Shown here: piece by piece, positions 26,471 to 34,081 of the stretch
How positions within the stretch are numbered: position 1 is the first letter of the stretch
Layout of the letters: the number at the start of each line of letters is the position of its first letter
Source of the DNA: Chloroflexota bacterium
GTDB taxonomy: Bacteria > Chloroflexota > Anaerolineae > Anaerolineales > Villigracilaceae
DNA: 64,000 bases
NCBI GenBank assembly: GCA_024224815.1
Contig: JAAENC010000486.1
Span: 1 to 64,000 of the forward strand
Direction: 5' to 3'
Notes under the pieces: generated by a model
Database searches by the model: none
Told to the model about the DNA's origin: nothing
Seen by the model: only the letters and a program-made list of their open reading frames with translations
Program-made: the position numbers and the translations under genes

Positions 26471-28651
26471 TCAGGTAATCTCCGCTTCGTCGTTCGTGCT
26501 AGGCTCTGTCACCTTATACCGATAATTCAACCAATTCTCCAGATCAGAGACATACCACTTTGAGAAGCGATTGTCGCTGGGGCCGCCAGCCAGATTGGAG
26601 TAGAGTTTATCTTCGCCCATCTCTGTCACCATTCTTAACGAGGGGAAAAAGGTCGTGGTGCGCCCTGCGCTTTGGTAAATTTGTCCCTGATTTATAGTCG
26701 CGCGTCCGCCCACGCCCGTGATTGGGCCACGATCAAAACCGAGGAATTTCGGCAAAGTCCCGCCGAAAAGCATATGGCTCATCGTATATTGCTGTCTGGA
26801 GCCCCAAGTTTTGGCTTCGATATTTAAAGATTTTTTCGCTACTTTTTTATAGAGTTCATCGCGGCTCATATCGCCAAACCAGCTTGAGTTCTCCGCTAGT
26901 AAAACGCGGTCAAAATTCTGGTAAAAATCGATAAAAGTACCGCTCTCATCATAGAGAAAATTGAGCGCGGCTTCGCCAAATCCGTTCTTGCCGAAGACTT
27001 CGCGGTAAAGTTCCTTGTAGAAGGCTTCAAATAAAAATGCGCCCTGCGAATCGGCATCGTAACACAAATCCCAATCTCTCAAAATCTCCAAGCTTTTCTC
27101 TGCGATCTCTGTGTTCTCTGTGGTGAGAAGAATCGGGCGCAAGACCGCCATAAAACGCTCGGCTTGCAGCGAGTATAAATCCGCGTGCATCGCGTAAATA
27201 TCCTCCACCACAAAATCATCCTTCTCGGCCAGCAGCGCGTTGATCCGCTCGGCGCGGTAGGAGCCCATCGGCATATTGATCGGCGGAATTTTCCCATACT
27301 CGTTCAGGTCATTATTCGCCGTCGCAAAGAAATTGGATTTTGGATTTAAAATGCGTGGCATCTCATCTACTTGGATGTACGAATCCCAATCATTTTTCGC
27401 ATCCCAGCCGGGGAGCGGAACGAACCCGCTTATACCTGCTCGGCGTTTAGGAACTTTTCCCGTCATTTGAAAGCCGATGTCCCCCGCTTTGTCGGCGATC
27501 ACGAAATCCCAGCCTGTTTCGACTTGCCCGATGATGTCCATAGCCTCTTTAACGGTAGATGATTCGGTGATGTCGAAAAGGGCACGGAAGGTGACTGCGC
27601 CGGAATCTGCGCCCGTCCAACGCGTAGCAAGATAAAATCCCGGGCGATGCGGATTTCCATCCAAAACCCCATGCTCGTTCTCGTAGAAAATCACTTCCAC
27701 ATCATCCGCTTTTTTACGTTTAACAGTTTCAGTGCGGATGTGGAAATCTTTCCATTCCCCTTCTTTAAGATATTTGCCATCTTTGCAATCTTCAACCCAT
27801 GAATCGACGGCATTGACAAAAGCATAGGTCACGCCCCAAGCGAGATTTTGATTGCGTCCGGTTAAGACGCCGGGCGCGCCGGGCATGGTACCACCCATCA
27901 CATAAGAATCGCCGCTCGAAAGAACGATCTCGCTCCAAACATTTGGCAGACGATTGACTTCAAGATGCGGATCGTTGGCGACGATGGGCATCCCCGATTT
28001 GGTGCGCGCGCCGCCAATGACCCAATTATTGGAGGCCATCATACGCGGGGCGCCCATATCCCAAAGCGAAGAGGGATTAACGATACGCTCGCCGAGTTGC
28101 ACCTTTTTGAGCAGGTCAATATCGAGTTCGCCGAGATTGCCGGGGAAAAGTTCTTCGAGTTTTTCGCGTGAAATATCGGCCTGCACCATCTCGACGAAGA
28201 GACGTTCCATCTCGGCTTGAGATTGCGCGAGCGTCAGATAGCCGACCATCCGCGAGATCATGATCGAATCGTTGGGCTGCCATTTTTCGGGTTTATAGCC
28301 GAGGAGTTTATATTCCCAAGGGGTCTTTTCCGCAAAAGCGGCGTTCACCCCCTCTGTGTAAGATCGGAGATAGCCCTGATATTTTGCTTCAAGTTTATCG
28401 AATTCGCGCTCAAGATTATTATGCCAATTCATCTGCCGGAAGAATTTGTCAATACCGAGACTTTCTTCGGAATCATTGAGCAACTCACAAAGGCGACCCT
28501 GCCCTAAAATGCGCATCATTAACATTTGTACGCCACGATCGCGTGCGTGGACAAATCCCTGTCCCCAATACATATCGTCGTGGGTTTCGGCCTTGATGTG
28601 GGGCGTGCCGTTTTTGTCTCGGAAAATGTGGATGTTGGGTTTGGGGTTCAT
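26471..28651 (-). CDS. Penicillin acylase family (Ntn-hydrolase) enzyme
   Basis: 726 residues. The alpha-chain half opens with IHIFRDKNGTPHIKAETHDDMYWGQGFVHARDR. The beta chain is marked by the autocatalytic nucleophile S207 in MASNNWVIGG, followed by KSGMPIVANDPHLEVNRLPNVW, RNQNLAWGVTYAFVNAVD and PGAPGVLTGRN. Members self-cleave into two chains and hydrolyse amide bonds (beta-lactam side chains, acyl-homoserine lactones and other N-acyl compounds). No signal peptide is visible, whereas many homologues are exported, so a cytoplasmic location is likely. It is a single gene; the substrate cannot be told from sequence. Quorum-signal or acyl-amide degradation are the usual alternatives. Confidence 0.92.
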   Translation of the reverse strand: MNPKPNIHIFRDKNGTPHIKAETHDDMYWGQGFVHARDRGVQMLMMRILGQGRLCELLNDSEESLGIDKFFRQMNWHNNLEREFDKLEAKYQGYLRSYTEGVNAAFAEKTPWEYKLLGYKPEKWQPNDSIMISRMVGYLTLAQSQAEMERLFVEMVQADISREKLEELFPGNLGELDIDLLKKVQLGERIVNPSSLWDMGAPRMMASNNWVIGGARTKSGMPIVANDPHLEVNRLPNVWSEIVLSSGDSYVMGGTMPGAPGVLTGRNQNLAWGVTYAFVNAVDSWVEDCKDGKYLKEGEWKDFHIRTETVKRKKADDVEVIFYENEHGVLDGNPHRPGFYLATRWTGADSGAVTFRALFDITESSTVKEAMDIIGQVETGWDFVIADKAGDIGFQMTGKVPKRRAGISGFVPLPGWDAKNDWDSYIQVDEMPRILNPKSNFFATANNDLNEYGKIPPINMPMGSYRAERINALLAEKDDFVVEDIYAMHADLYSLQAERFMAVLRPILLTTENTEIAEKSLEILRDWDLCYDADSQGAFLFEAFYKELYREVFGKNGFGEAALNFLYDESGTFIDFYQNFDRVLLAENSSWFGDMSRDELYKKVAKKSLNIEAKTWGSRQQYTMSHMLFGGTLPKFLGFDRGPITGVGGRATINQGQIYQSAGRTTTFFPSLRMVTEMGEDKLYSNLAGGPSDNRFSKWYVSDLENWLNYRYKVTEPSTNDEAEIT

Positions 28652-28782
28652 GGGATGTGTCCTTTTATTTTGCTTGAATACTTAGAATATATTCTACCCT
28701 TTTCCAGGCGAGATTTATTATGAGAAACCCCTCTCTGTAACTATAGGCATGGCAATAAATTCTTTTTATACTGATATTAGAT

Positions 28783-29439
28783 ATGAAAAGATATACTGTT
28801 TTTTCGCTTGTTTTATTGATGCTACTGTCATTTCTCTTCATAGCTGGAAATTCTTCCCCTACTGTATACGCACGGCATGTTGCATCTCCTACACCAAATT
28901 TTGACCCTCTTGTTGAGCCCTACCTTCCAAAAGATCCCAGTGAATATGAATTAGGGCGTTATTGGTATTGGTATCACTGTATGACTTGTCATGGGAATGT
29001 AGGCCAAGGGCTTACAGATGAGTTCCGTACTTTTTGGCCTGAAGATCATCAAAATTGCTGGGCGAAAGGTTGCCATGGTGGTCAAAGAGATGATCCTGGT
29101 TTTCCTATCCCTACCTTTGTGCCGCCACTGGTTAGTGATAGCCAATTACTTCAGTTTTCGTCATTTCAAAGCTTCTATGACTATCTTAAAAGCACACATC
29201 CTCCTCAGGACCCTGGCGCTTTAAAGGACGAAGAATATCGGACGATTGCTCTCTATGTTTTTAATATGAATAACAGAGTGCCGGAATTCTCCACCCCAAC
29301 ATCAACAATGGTCCCTACGCTAACCATAACATCTGTTCCCGAGATAATAGTGGAAACGCGTACTTCTGCAAGGCCAATAATACTGATCTATATTGTGCTT
29401 GGGATTCTTTGTGTTCTAGTGCTAATCTGGATGCTATAA
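28783..29439 (+). CDS. Membrane-anchored dihaem c-type cytochrome-like protein
   Basis: 218 residues. Signal-peptide-like N-terminus (1-30), extracytoplasmic domain, Pro/Thr-rich spacer and a C-terminal TM anchor (PIILIYIVLGILCVLVLIWML). Two candidate haem-attachment motifs: C66-M-T-C69-H70 (canonical CxxCH) and C92-W-A-K-G-C97-H98 (CX4CH, atypical). PPLVSDSQLLQFSSFQSFYDYLKSTHPP contains the usual downstream Met-less loop. It probably carries electrons at the outer face of the membrane. A TATACT at 28767-28772 ends ten bases before the ATG and there is no Shine-Dalgarno, so the message may be leaderless. No redox partner gene is adjacent. Confidence 0.8.
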   Translation: MKRYTVFSLVLLMLLSFLFIAGNSSPTVYARHVASPTPNFDPLVEPYLPKDPSEYELGRYWYWYHCMTCHGNVGQGLTDEFRTFWPEDHQNCWAKGCHGGQRDDPGFPIPTFVPPLVSDSQLLQFSSFQSFYDYLKSTHPPQDPGALKDEEYRTIALYVFNMNNRVPEFSTPTSTMVPTLTITSVPEIIVETRTSARPIILIYIVLGILCVLVLIWML

Positions 29440-29458
29440 AATCTGACAGAAGATTATT

Positions 29459-29656
29459 TTAGTTGGTCATTTCTTGTGCCAATTCTCGAAGCTGACCAAC
29501 AGGATGGCGCCCGCGTAAATCAAGAAAGATCGGTTCTCCCAGTTGTTGGCGATATAGATCACGGATGTGGGGCGGCATAATTAATTCTTCCGCACTGACT
29601 TTTATGGGGATAAATTTGATGCCGAATTGGGCAGCCAATTCAAATTCCTGGATAAC
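29459..29656 (-). pseudogene. C-terminal remnant of a TIR-like or unknown protein
   Basis: On the minus strand an open stretch of 65 codons ending at 29459-29461 (TAA) reads FELAAQFGIKFIPIKVSAEE, then MPPHIRDLYRQQLGEPIFLD and LRGRHPVGQLRELAQEM. The alternation of hydrophobic strands and IPIKVS...PPHIR...IFLDLR resembles the last part of TIR-domain proteins, but I am not certain. It lacks any start codon of its own near the 5' end. It follows in frame directly after the stop codon of the amphi-Trp gene. Confidence 0.4.
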
Positions 29657-29872
29657 TTACCACTTCAATTGGAATTCAAGTTCCTCGCCATCTTTTGAGC
29701 GTTCGTGCTCAATGCTGAATTCTGCATCGGCGGGGATATAGATCCGCTCGCCCGCAACCTGGATTTGGAAGGCTTTGCCTGCTTCCAGTGAATCTGCCAA
29801 TCGGCGCAGTTTCGCGACAATTTCTTTGGTTGCATAAACTTTTTCTATATCACGTTTGCCTTTTTTAGCCAT
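29657..29872 (-). CDS. Amphi-Trp domain-containing protein
   Basis: 71 residues, basic N-terminus MAKKGKRDIEKVYATKEI, then KLRRLADSLEAGKAFQIQVAGERIYIPADAEFSIEHERSKDGEELEFQLKW. The alternating pattern and the E-L-E-F-Q-L-K-W ending are those of the amphi-Trp domain family, small proteins of unknown role often found beside stress or archaeal-type genes. AAAAGGAGATAAAA before the ATG gives a strong ribosome binding site. It lies 18 bases downstream of the RipA-like gene and is likely co-transcribed with it. Confidence 0.85.
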   Translation of the reverse strand: MAKKGKRDIEKVYATKEIVAKLRRLADSLEAGKAFQIQVAGERIYIPADAEFSIEHERSKDGEELEFQLKW

Positions 29873-29890
29873 TTTTATCTCCTTTTTAGA

Positions 29891-30385
29891 CTATGGGTTG
29901 AGAAATAAAGACGCGAGGAGGAATATCCCCGCGATAATATAGAGCCTAATAAAAATAGTGCGGAGTTTGGATTCTTGATCTGAAAAATTTAATCCCTTCC
30001 CCATGATCGGCTGATTTTCTTTGTCTACAGGGTAGAGTGTGTCTTCAGCATGGTACATTTTTGTCATCCACGTGAGATCTGGGTCGTTTTCCATTTCACG
30101 CAAGGTTCTGATACGCAGCCCAACCAACTCTTTATATTTGGTGATGATCTGTTTCCACAGGCGCGAAATGAAAATACCCGCAACGACAATTAAAAAGGGA
30201 AAGAGGAAGCCTAAGCTTAAATTTGAATCGAAATCTTTTATGGAGAATACTAATCCTGATAAGAGTAAGGAGTTGATGCTGATATAAATATTTGACGTGT
30301 TTTGTCTTCTCTCTGTAAAGCGTGCAGTATCCTCTACAAAGGTTCTGTACTCTTCAAATTTAAGTTCGCGTATATCGTCCATCAT
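29891..30385 (-). CDS. RipA-like two-helix membrane protein
   Basis: 164 residues. An amphipathic N-terminal part (EEYRTFVEDTARFTERRQNTSNIYISINSLLL) leads into TM helices at about 37-50 and 58-80, a cytoplasmic stretch containing WKQIITKYKELVGLRIRTLREMENDP, and a C-terminal helix (FIRLYIIAGIFLLASLFLN). The YKxxxE...RRQ..N.....N arrangement fits RipA-family octameric membrane proteins; the function is unknown. ATG codons at 30385 and 30382 are both possible, and a GGGAGAAG precedes them. Leading gene of a two-gene unit with the amphi-Trp gene. The stretch 30386-30642 upstream contains no gene I could assign. Confidence 0.65.
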   Translation of the reverse strand: MMDDIRELKFEEYRTFVEDTARFTERRQNTSNIYISINSLLLSGLVFSIKDFDSNLSLGFLFPFLIVVAGIFISRLWKQIITKYKELVGLRIRTLREMENDPDLTWMTKMYHAEDTLYPVDKENQPIMGKGLNFSDQESKLRTIFIRLYIIAGIFLLASLFLNP

Positions 30386-30642
30386 TCTTCTCCCTTATAG
30401 CTTATAGCAATCAATGAGAATATTATACAGCCCGATGCTATGGATTTACAAAAGTTTGTTTATAAAGAAGCGGTTGGTGGGGTGCCAGAGCGGGTTTTCG
30501 CCGGGTTGATTTTGGGTATTGATAATTAGTGTAGGGGATAGAGCCTTAGCCAGCACGATTTTTTGCTCCCATTAAAAATAGAGACAAGAATATCAACTTT
30601 TGTCGTTATTATAAGCTATATAGGTGTAGTAAATTTATCGCC

Positions 30643-30671
30643 TTGACTTTTGGACTGATTGGTTCTATAAT
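30643..30671 (+). promoter_or_regulatory. Sigma-70 type promoter of the TetR gene, possibly leaderless
   Basis: TTGACT (30643-30648), a 17-bp spacer, and TATAAT (30666-30671). The predicted transcription start falls at or next to the ATG at 30679. The spacer contains TTTTGGAC, the same octamer as in the palindrome at 31278-31311, so it may hold a regulator half-site. Confidence 0.8.
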
Positions 30672-30678
30672 AGCGATT

Positions 30679-31269
30679 ATGAGTAATTTAGGCAGACCTT
30701 TGGAATTCAATCCTGAAAAAGTACTCGATGCAGCCATGGATGTTTTTTGGTGCAAGGGATATGAAGCTACCTCGTTAACTAATCTCTTGGAAGCAATGGA
30801 GTTGTCAAAAAGCAGCCTTTATCAGTCTTTTGGCAGTAAGCAGCAATTATTTGAAAGCTGTCTTAACCGCTATGGGAATTGGCTTCATAGGAATATGGCT
30901 AAAGAACTAGAAGAAGCAAGTTCCGGCTTTGCTTTTATAGAGAATATACTTGCTTCGATCGCGAATACGGCTCAGTTGCCAGAAGGAAATAAAGGCTGCC
31001 TGATGGTAAATTCGACAATTGAATTCGGTCAAAAAGATCCGATCATTGCTGCAGTGATCGCCGGTAATTTGCAGCCTTTATCCAAGTTATATATTGAAGC
31101 CGTGGAAAGAGCGCAGGATGAAGGTGATATTCCGCTTGATGCTGATCCCCAAATAATGGCAAGTTATTTGCATGTTGCTGTTGGCGGGTTGAGAACAATG
31201 ATCAAGGCTGGGGCTGATAAAGAATCTGTAGAAGGAACTGTGAACTTAATTTTGAAGGCGTTGAAGTAA
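30679..31269 (+). CDS. TetR/AcrR-family transcriptional regulator
   Basis: 196 residues from ATG 30679. The frame is open further upstream, but those codons overlap the -35/-10 boxes, so the longer start is rejected. The N-terminal helix-turn-helix reads NPEKVLDAAMDVFWCKGYEA then TSLTNLLEAMELSKSSLYQS with FGSKQQLFE, typical of TetR repressors. The C-terminal ligand domain (about 75-196) has a conserved KGCLMVNST. Repressors of this type usually control themselves and a neighbour; the alpha/beta hydrolase 64 bases downstream and the SRPBCC gene beyond are the obvious candidates, making a small detoxification operon. The ligand is unknown. Confidence 0.92.
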   Translation: MSNLGRPLEFNPEKVLDAAMDVFWCKGYEATSLTNLLEAMELSKSSLYQSFGSKQQLFESCLNRYGNWLHRNMAKELEEASSGFAFIENILASIANTAQLPEGNKGCLMVNSTIEFGQKDPIIAAVIAGNLQPLSKLYIEAVERAQDEGDIPLDADPQIMASYLHVAVGGLRTMIKAGADKESVEGTVNLILKALK

Positions 31270-31277
31270 TTTTTTTA

Positions 31278-31311
31278 ACTTTATTTTGGACCGAAAAGTC
31301 CAAAATAAAGT
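31278..31311. promoter_or_regulatory. Perfect 14-bp inverted repeat, candidate TetR operator (or attenuating hairpin)
   Basis: ACTTTATTTTGGAC (31278-31291) and GTCCAAAATAAAGT (31298-31311) are exact inverse complements with a six-base spacer. It lies between the tetR stop and the hydrolase ribosome binding site. No T-run follows, so a simple terminator is less likely than an operator or processing hairpin. Confidence 0.6.
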
Positions 31312-31333
31312 AGTAGTTAGCAAAGGAGAAAAA

Positions 31334-32206
31334 ATGACGAAGAAACTTATAAAAGAATGGTCTGAAAAAGGAAGTCAATTGGATGTTCCCGGGACGGCAT
31401 CCACCCGCATTTGGAGAGAGGGTTCGGGGCCCACAGTGGTTTGTCTCCACGGGGTGCCCTCTTCTGCTTATCTCTACAGAAAAGTTCTTCCGGAGTTGGC
31501 AAGCCGAGGGTTGGAGGGCGTTGCGATCGATTTTCCCGGTTTGGGATTTGCAGATCGTCCAGAAGATTTTGATTACTCATGGACAGGATTATCCGCTTGG
31601 CTGGAAAAAGCTTTGGACGCTGCTGGGATTGATTCTTTCCATTTGGTGGTTCATGATGTAGGTGGCCCGGTTGGATTTGATCTTGTGCGCCGAATGCCTG
31701 AGCGGATTCAATCGCTCACCGTTATGAATACGCTCGTGAATGCATCTAGATTCTCGAAACCCGTGATGATGCGTCCTTTTTCGGTGCCCGGTTTGGGATA
31801 TTTGTGGACGCTCCAAATGAATTCCCCTATTATTGTGCCCTTCTTTCGCTGGATAGGTGTTCTTGCGACTCCGAGTTATGCAGAGATCCGCGCATACGGC
31901 ACACTTTTGATGAGATTGGATGGTGGGCGCGGATTTAGAAAGATCATGGCCGGTTTTGAAACGACGCGCGAATTTGAAGAGCGTATCCTGCCTCCATTGC
32001 GAGAGCGCAAATTCCCAGCGCAGGTGATCTGGGGCAAATATGATACAGAGCTGACTCTTGAAGCAGAAGGCGCCGATGTGAAGCGTGCGCTTGGTCTACA
32101 GACAGATATTTACCAGGTGGAGGGTAAACACTTTTTGCAGGAAGACGCTGCACCGGAAATTGCAGAAAGGGTCGCTTTGCTGGTGAAGACAGGCAAAGAT
32201 CAATAA
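31334..32206 (+). CDS. Alpha/beta hydrolase, haloalkane dehalogenase / epoxide hydrolase-like
   Basis: 290 residues from ATG 31334, chosen because AAAGGAGAAAAA precedes it; the upstream in-frame extension runs into the palindrome. Features: oxyanion HGVPSSAYLYRKVLPEL, GLGFADRPED, the nucleophile elbow VVHDVGGPVGFD (Asp of HDxGG as in dehalogenases and epoxide hydrolases, not Ser), a cap region, and late His in EGKHFLQED. It would hydrolyse a carbon-halogen, epoxide or ester-type bond in the cytoplasm. It lies downstream of a TetR regulator, consistent with an inducible detoxification or catabolic enzyme. The substrate is unknown. Confidence 0.87.
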   Translation: MTKKLIKEWSEKGSQLDVPGTASTRIWREGSGPTVVCLHGVPSSAYLYRKVLPELASRGLEGVAIDFPGLGFADRPEDFDYSWTGLSAWLEKALDAAGIDSFHLVVHDVGGPVGFDLVRRMPERIQSLTVMNTLVNASRFSKPVMMRPFSVPGLGYLWTLQMNSPIIVPFFRWIGVLATPSYAEIRAYGTLLMRLDGGRGFRKIMAGFETTREFEERILPPLRERKFPAQVIWGKYDTELTLEAEGADVKRALGLQTDIYQVEGKHFLQEDAAPEIAERVALLVKTGKDQ

Positions 32207-32209
32207 ATA

Positions 32210-32374
32210 ACTGATGTTACGCAGTGATGAGAAAATGACTGTCGTTTTCCCCCTCTGTCCTATGGACATCTCCCCCAAAGGGGGAGAACTTATCCCTTCC
32301 CCCTTTGGGGGAAGGCTAGGAAGGGGGCTGTATCCAAATTTTCAACTAAAAACAATCGACTGCGTAACATCAGT
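32210..32374. mobile_element. 165-bp MITE-like element with perfect 16-bp terminal inverted repeats
   Basis: ACTGATGTTACGCAGT (32210-32225) and ACTGCGTAACATCAGT (32359-32374) are exact inverse complements. They are flanked on both sides by AAATA (32205-32209 and 32375-32379), a plausible 5-bp target duplication; the left copy overlaps the hydrolase stop codon. The interior holds a second palindrome-like unit with CCCCCAAAGGGGGA and CCCCCTTTGGGGG cores and no open reading frame. No transposase is encoded, so it would need one in trans. Confidence 0.8.
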
Positions 32375-32417
32375 AAATAAACAATTAATAAATCACAATA
32401 TTTAAAGGAGAAAAAAA

Positions 32418-32924
32418 ATGAGTACCGTTTTTAAAAGTGAGATCGAAATAAATGCATCAAAAGAGAAGGTTTGGCAGGCATTATCGAAAGTTGGTGATAT
32501 TTGCCATGGTCACCCCGCTGTGGAAACATCGCACTTGACTTCCACGCAAACAGAAGGTGTTGGCACTACCCGACACTGCAATTTGGCAATGATGGGAGCC
32601 ACATCTGAAGAAAGAGTAATTGAGTGGGTAGATGGCGAATATATGAAAATTGAAGCTTATGAGATCAATAAAATGCCTGGCATCAAAGATATGTTTGTCG
32701 ATTTTGCAGTTCGGCAGGAAGGTGATAAATCGGTTTTGACTTCTACAATGGAATATTCGATGAAAAACCCATTCTTTGATGTGATGAATACGCTAGTGAT
32801 GAAAAAGATGAACGGCGATATTCTGAATGGCATTGTAGCGGGTCATAAGAAGTATATTGAAGATGGTGAGATCGTCACTCAAAAAACCGTTCTGGAAATG
32901 GATAAGGTGGTAAAGCTGATTTAG
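32418..32924 (+). CDS. SRPBCC (START-like) family protein
   Basis: 168 residues. Begins FKSEIEINASKEKVWQALSK (first strand and helix of the SRPBCC fold), continues GVGTTRHCNLAMMGATSEERVIEWVDGEYMKIEAYE and ends with the long C-terminal helix NTLVMKKMNGDILNGIVAGHKKYIED. Members bind hydrophobic ligands in a deep cavity; polyketide cyclases and lipid-transfer proteins belong here. AAAGGAGAAAAAAA precedes the ATG. It follows the MITE-like element downstream of the hydrolase, so it may once have been tightly linked to the TetR/hydrolase operon. Confidence 0.88.
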   Translation: MSTVFKSEIEINASKEKVWQALSKVGDICHGHPAVETSHLTSTQTEGVGTTRHCNLAMMGATSEERVIEWVDGEYMKIEAYEINKMPGIKDMFVDFAVRQEGDKSVLTSTMEYSMKNPFFDVMNTLVMKKMNGDILNGIVAGHKKYIEDGEIVTQKTVLEMDKVVKLI

Positions 32925-32947
32925 CAACACAAGACCTACGAAAAGCA

Positions 32948-32980
32948 AAAGGACTCTCAAGCTTGAGAGTCCTTTTTTGT
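32948..32980 (+). terminator. Rho-independent terminator
   Basis: Perfect palindrome AAAGGACTCTCAAG (32948-32961) / CTTGAGAGTCCTTT (32962-32975), continuing into TTTTG. It lies 24 bases after the SRPBCC stop, and may serve the facing minus-strand side too. Confidence 0.88.
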
Positions 32981-32998
32981 TATGAATATCCCTTGTCC

Positions 32999-33179
32999 TT
33001 ATATTCGCTTTCTCATATTGATCTTATATGATCTAAAACCCTGAGATTTATTGATTTTTAGCATGATTTCATTCTCGGGCAGCACACTCGTATTCAAAAT
33101 ATTCTGCGCCAATGGACTTGGCCCAAAACTTGCTTCGTTGTTTCAACTGGGTAGCTATGCCTTTGACTCTGTATTTCTC
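32999..33179 (-). pseudogene. Frameshifted C-terminal remnant of a GNAT acetyltransferase
   Basis: Reading the minus strand from 33179, EKYRVKGIATQLKQRSKFWA then KSIGAEYFEYECAARE is a GNAT motif A (RxxGIATxL) and following strand. It then hits TGA. A one-base frame change continues as ENEIMLKINKSQGFRSYKIN to a TAA at 32999-33001, which is the expected N..ML.IN..GF ending of the same fold. The functional GNAT gene upstream (33178-33954) ends exactly where this remnant begins, in another frame. Confidence 0.7.
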
Positions 33180-33954
33180 AGGCGACAGTATCTGATATTT
33201 TGTGCTGTATCCAAATATTCGGTTCAACATAAACAGCGTAATTTTGCTCGACAGAAATATGTACAGGAACAAGGGCATAAGGAACGATGCAAAGGCCACT
33301 TTCATTGAAGGGTAAGTCTGTCCACTCTCGCCATGATTCGAGCGTATTTGCAATGACCATGGAATAGGGTGCAATCTTGACTATTTCCCCTCCGGCCCGC
33401 AGATGCACTCGTAACCAAGCATCTACAGGTAAGCCGTCTTCTCGGACACGATATATAAATTCTTCAATGGGCGTATTCGGCTCAAGATGCTTTTGATTTG
33501 GTCTGATAGGCGCAAAGAGATCGGCAAAACCAAGGCGTTTCACATTCTCGCGCATAGCCTGAAGCATTTTTCCCGATAGACCCTGCCCTCTTGCGCTTGG
33601 CGAAATGTTGATTTCAAGGGCCGATACGGCATTGGGTTTGCGCTTTAGTAAATAATCCTCGTCTGCCCAGCAAATGACGCTATCCCAACCGCCATCAGGT
33701 AGTTCTTCTCGGTCAACCTTCTCCCCAAAGCAAAATGGGACGCTAAAGGAGCGTGCCAGTATTTTTTCCGGCTCACTATCATCATAGGCGACGAGAATAA
33801 AATCATAATAACGTTCAAGTCTTGGGTCGTCATAATAGAATTTTGCTATGGGATCTTTTAACATAAATTCTGGCCAGGACGAGGAGATTTCATCTCCCCA
33901 GAGAAGAGGTTCCAGTTCTTGTTCTTGACTTAGCGGTACGATACGAAGTGACAT
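33178..33954 (-). CDS. GNAT-superfamily N-acetyltransferase
   Basis: 258 residues. The N-terminal half contains an extended beta region with FYYDDPRLERYYDFILVAYD and FSVPFCFG; the central ALEINISPSARGQGLSGKMLQAMRENVKRLGF is GNAT motif A, with the RGQGLSGKM pyrophosphate loop; then PIRPNQKHLEP and a long C-terminal extension (GGEIVKIAPYSMVIANTLES, LVPVHISVEQNYAVYVEPNI) that is shared within this subfamily. It transfers acetyl from acetyl-CoA to an unknown amine. No strong Shine-Dalgarno. The last codons overlap a decayed GNAT remnant on the same strand. Confidence 0.82.
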   Translation of the reverse strand: MSLRIVPLSQEQELEPLLWGDEISSSWPEFMLKDPIAKFYYDDPRLERYYDFILVAYDDSEPEKILARSFSVPFCFGEKVDREELPDGGWDSVICWADEDYLLKRKPNAVSALEINISPSARGQGLSGKMLQAMRENVKRLGFADLFAPIRPNQKHLEPNTPIEEFIYRVREDGLPVDAWLRVHLRAGGEIVKIAPYSMVIANTLESWREWTDLPFNESGLCIVPYALVPVHISVEQNYAVYVEPNIWIQHKISDTVA

Positions 33955-34081
33955 AGTGTGTTTTTTTGGTCTAAGAAATTTAGGGGTTGGATTTTAGCTA
34001 TATGTGATTGCTAAACATGTAGATTTCTTATCTATACAGCGTACTCTGAGAGCAGGGAAGCGGTGACCTTATTCGTTATTT

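Noticed and set aside
30420-30600. Short open frames on both strands between the RipA-like and TetR genes
   Set aside because: None has a ribosome binding site or recognisable homology; lengths are what chance would give.
30643-30678. Longer N-terminus for the TetR regulator starting at a TTG at 30643
   Set aside because: These codons are the -35 box, spacer and -10 box of a clear promoter, and the TetR homology begins after the ATG at 30679.
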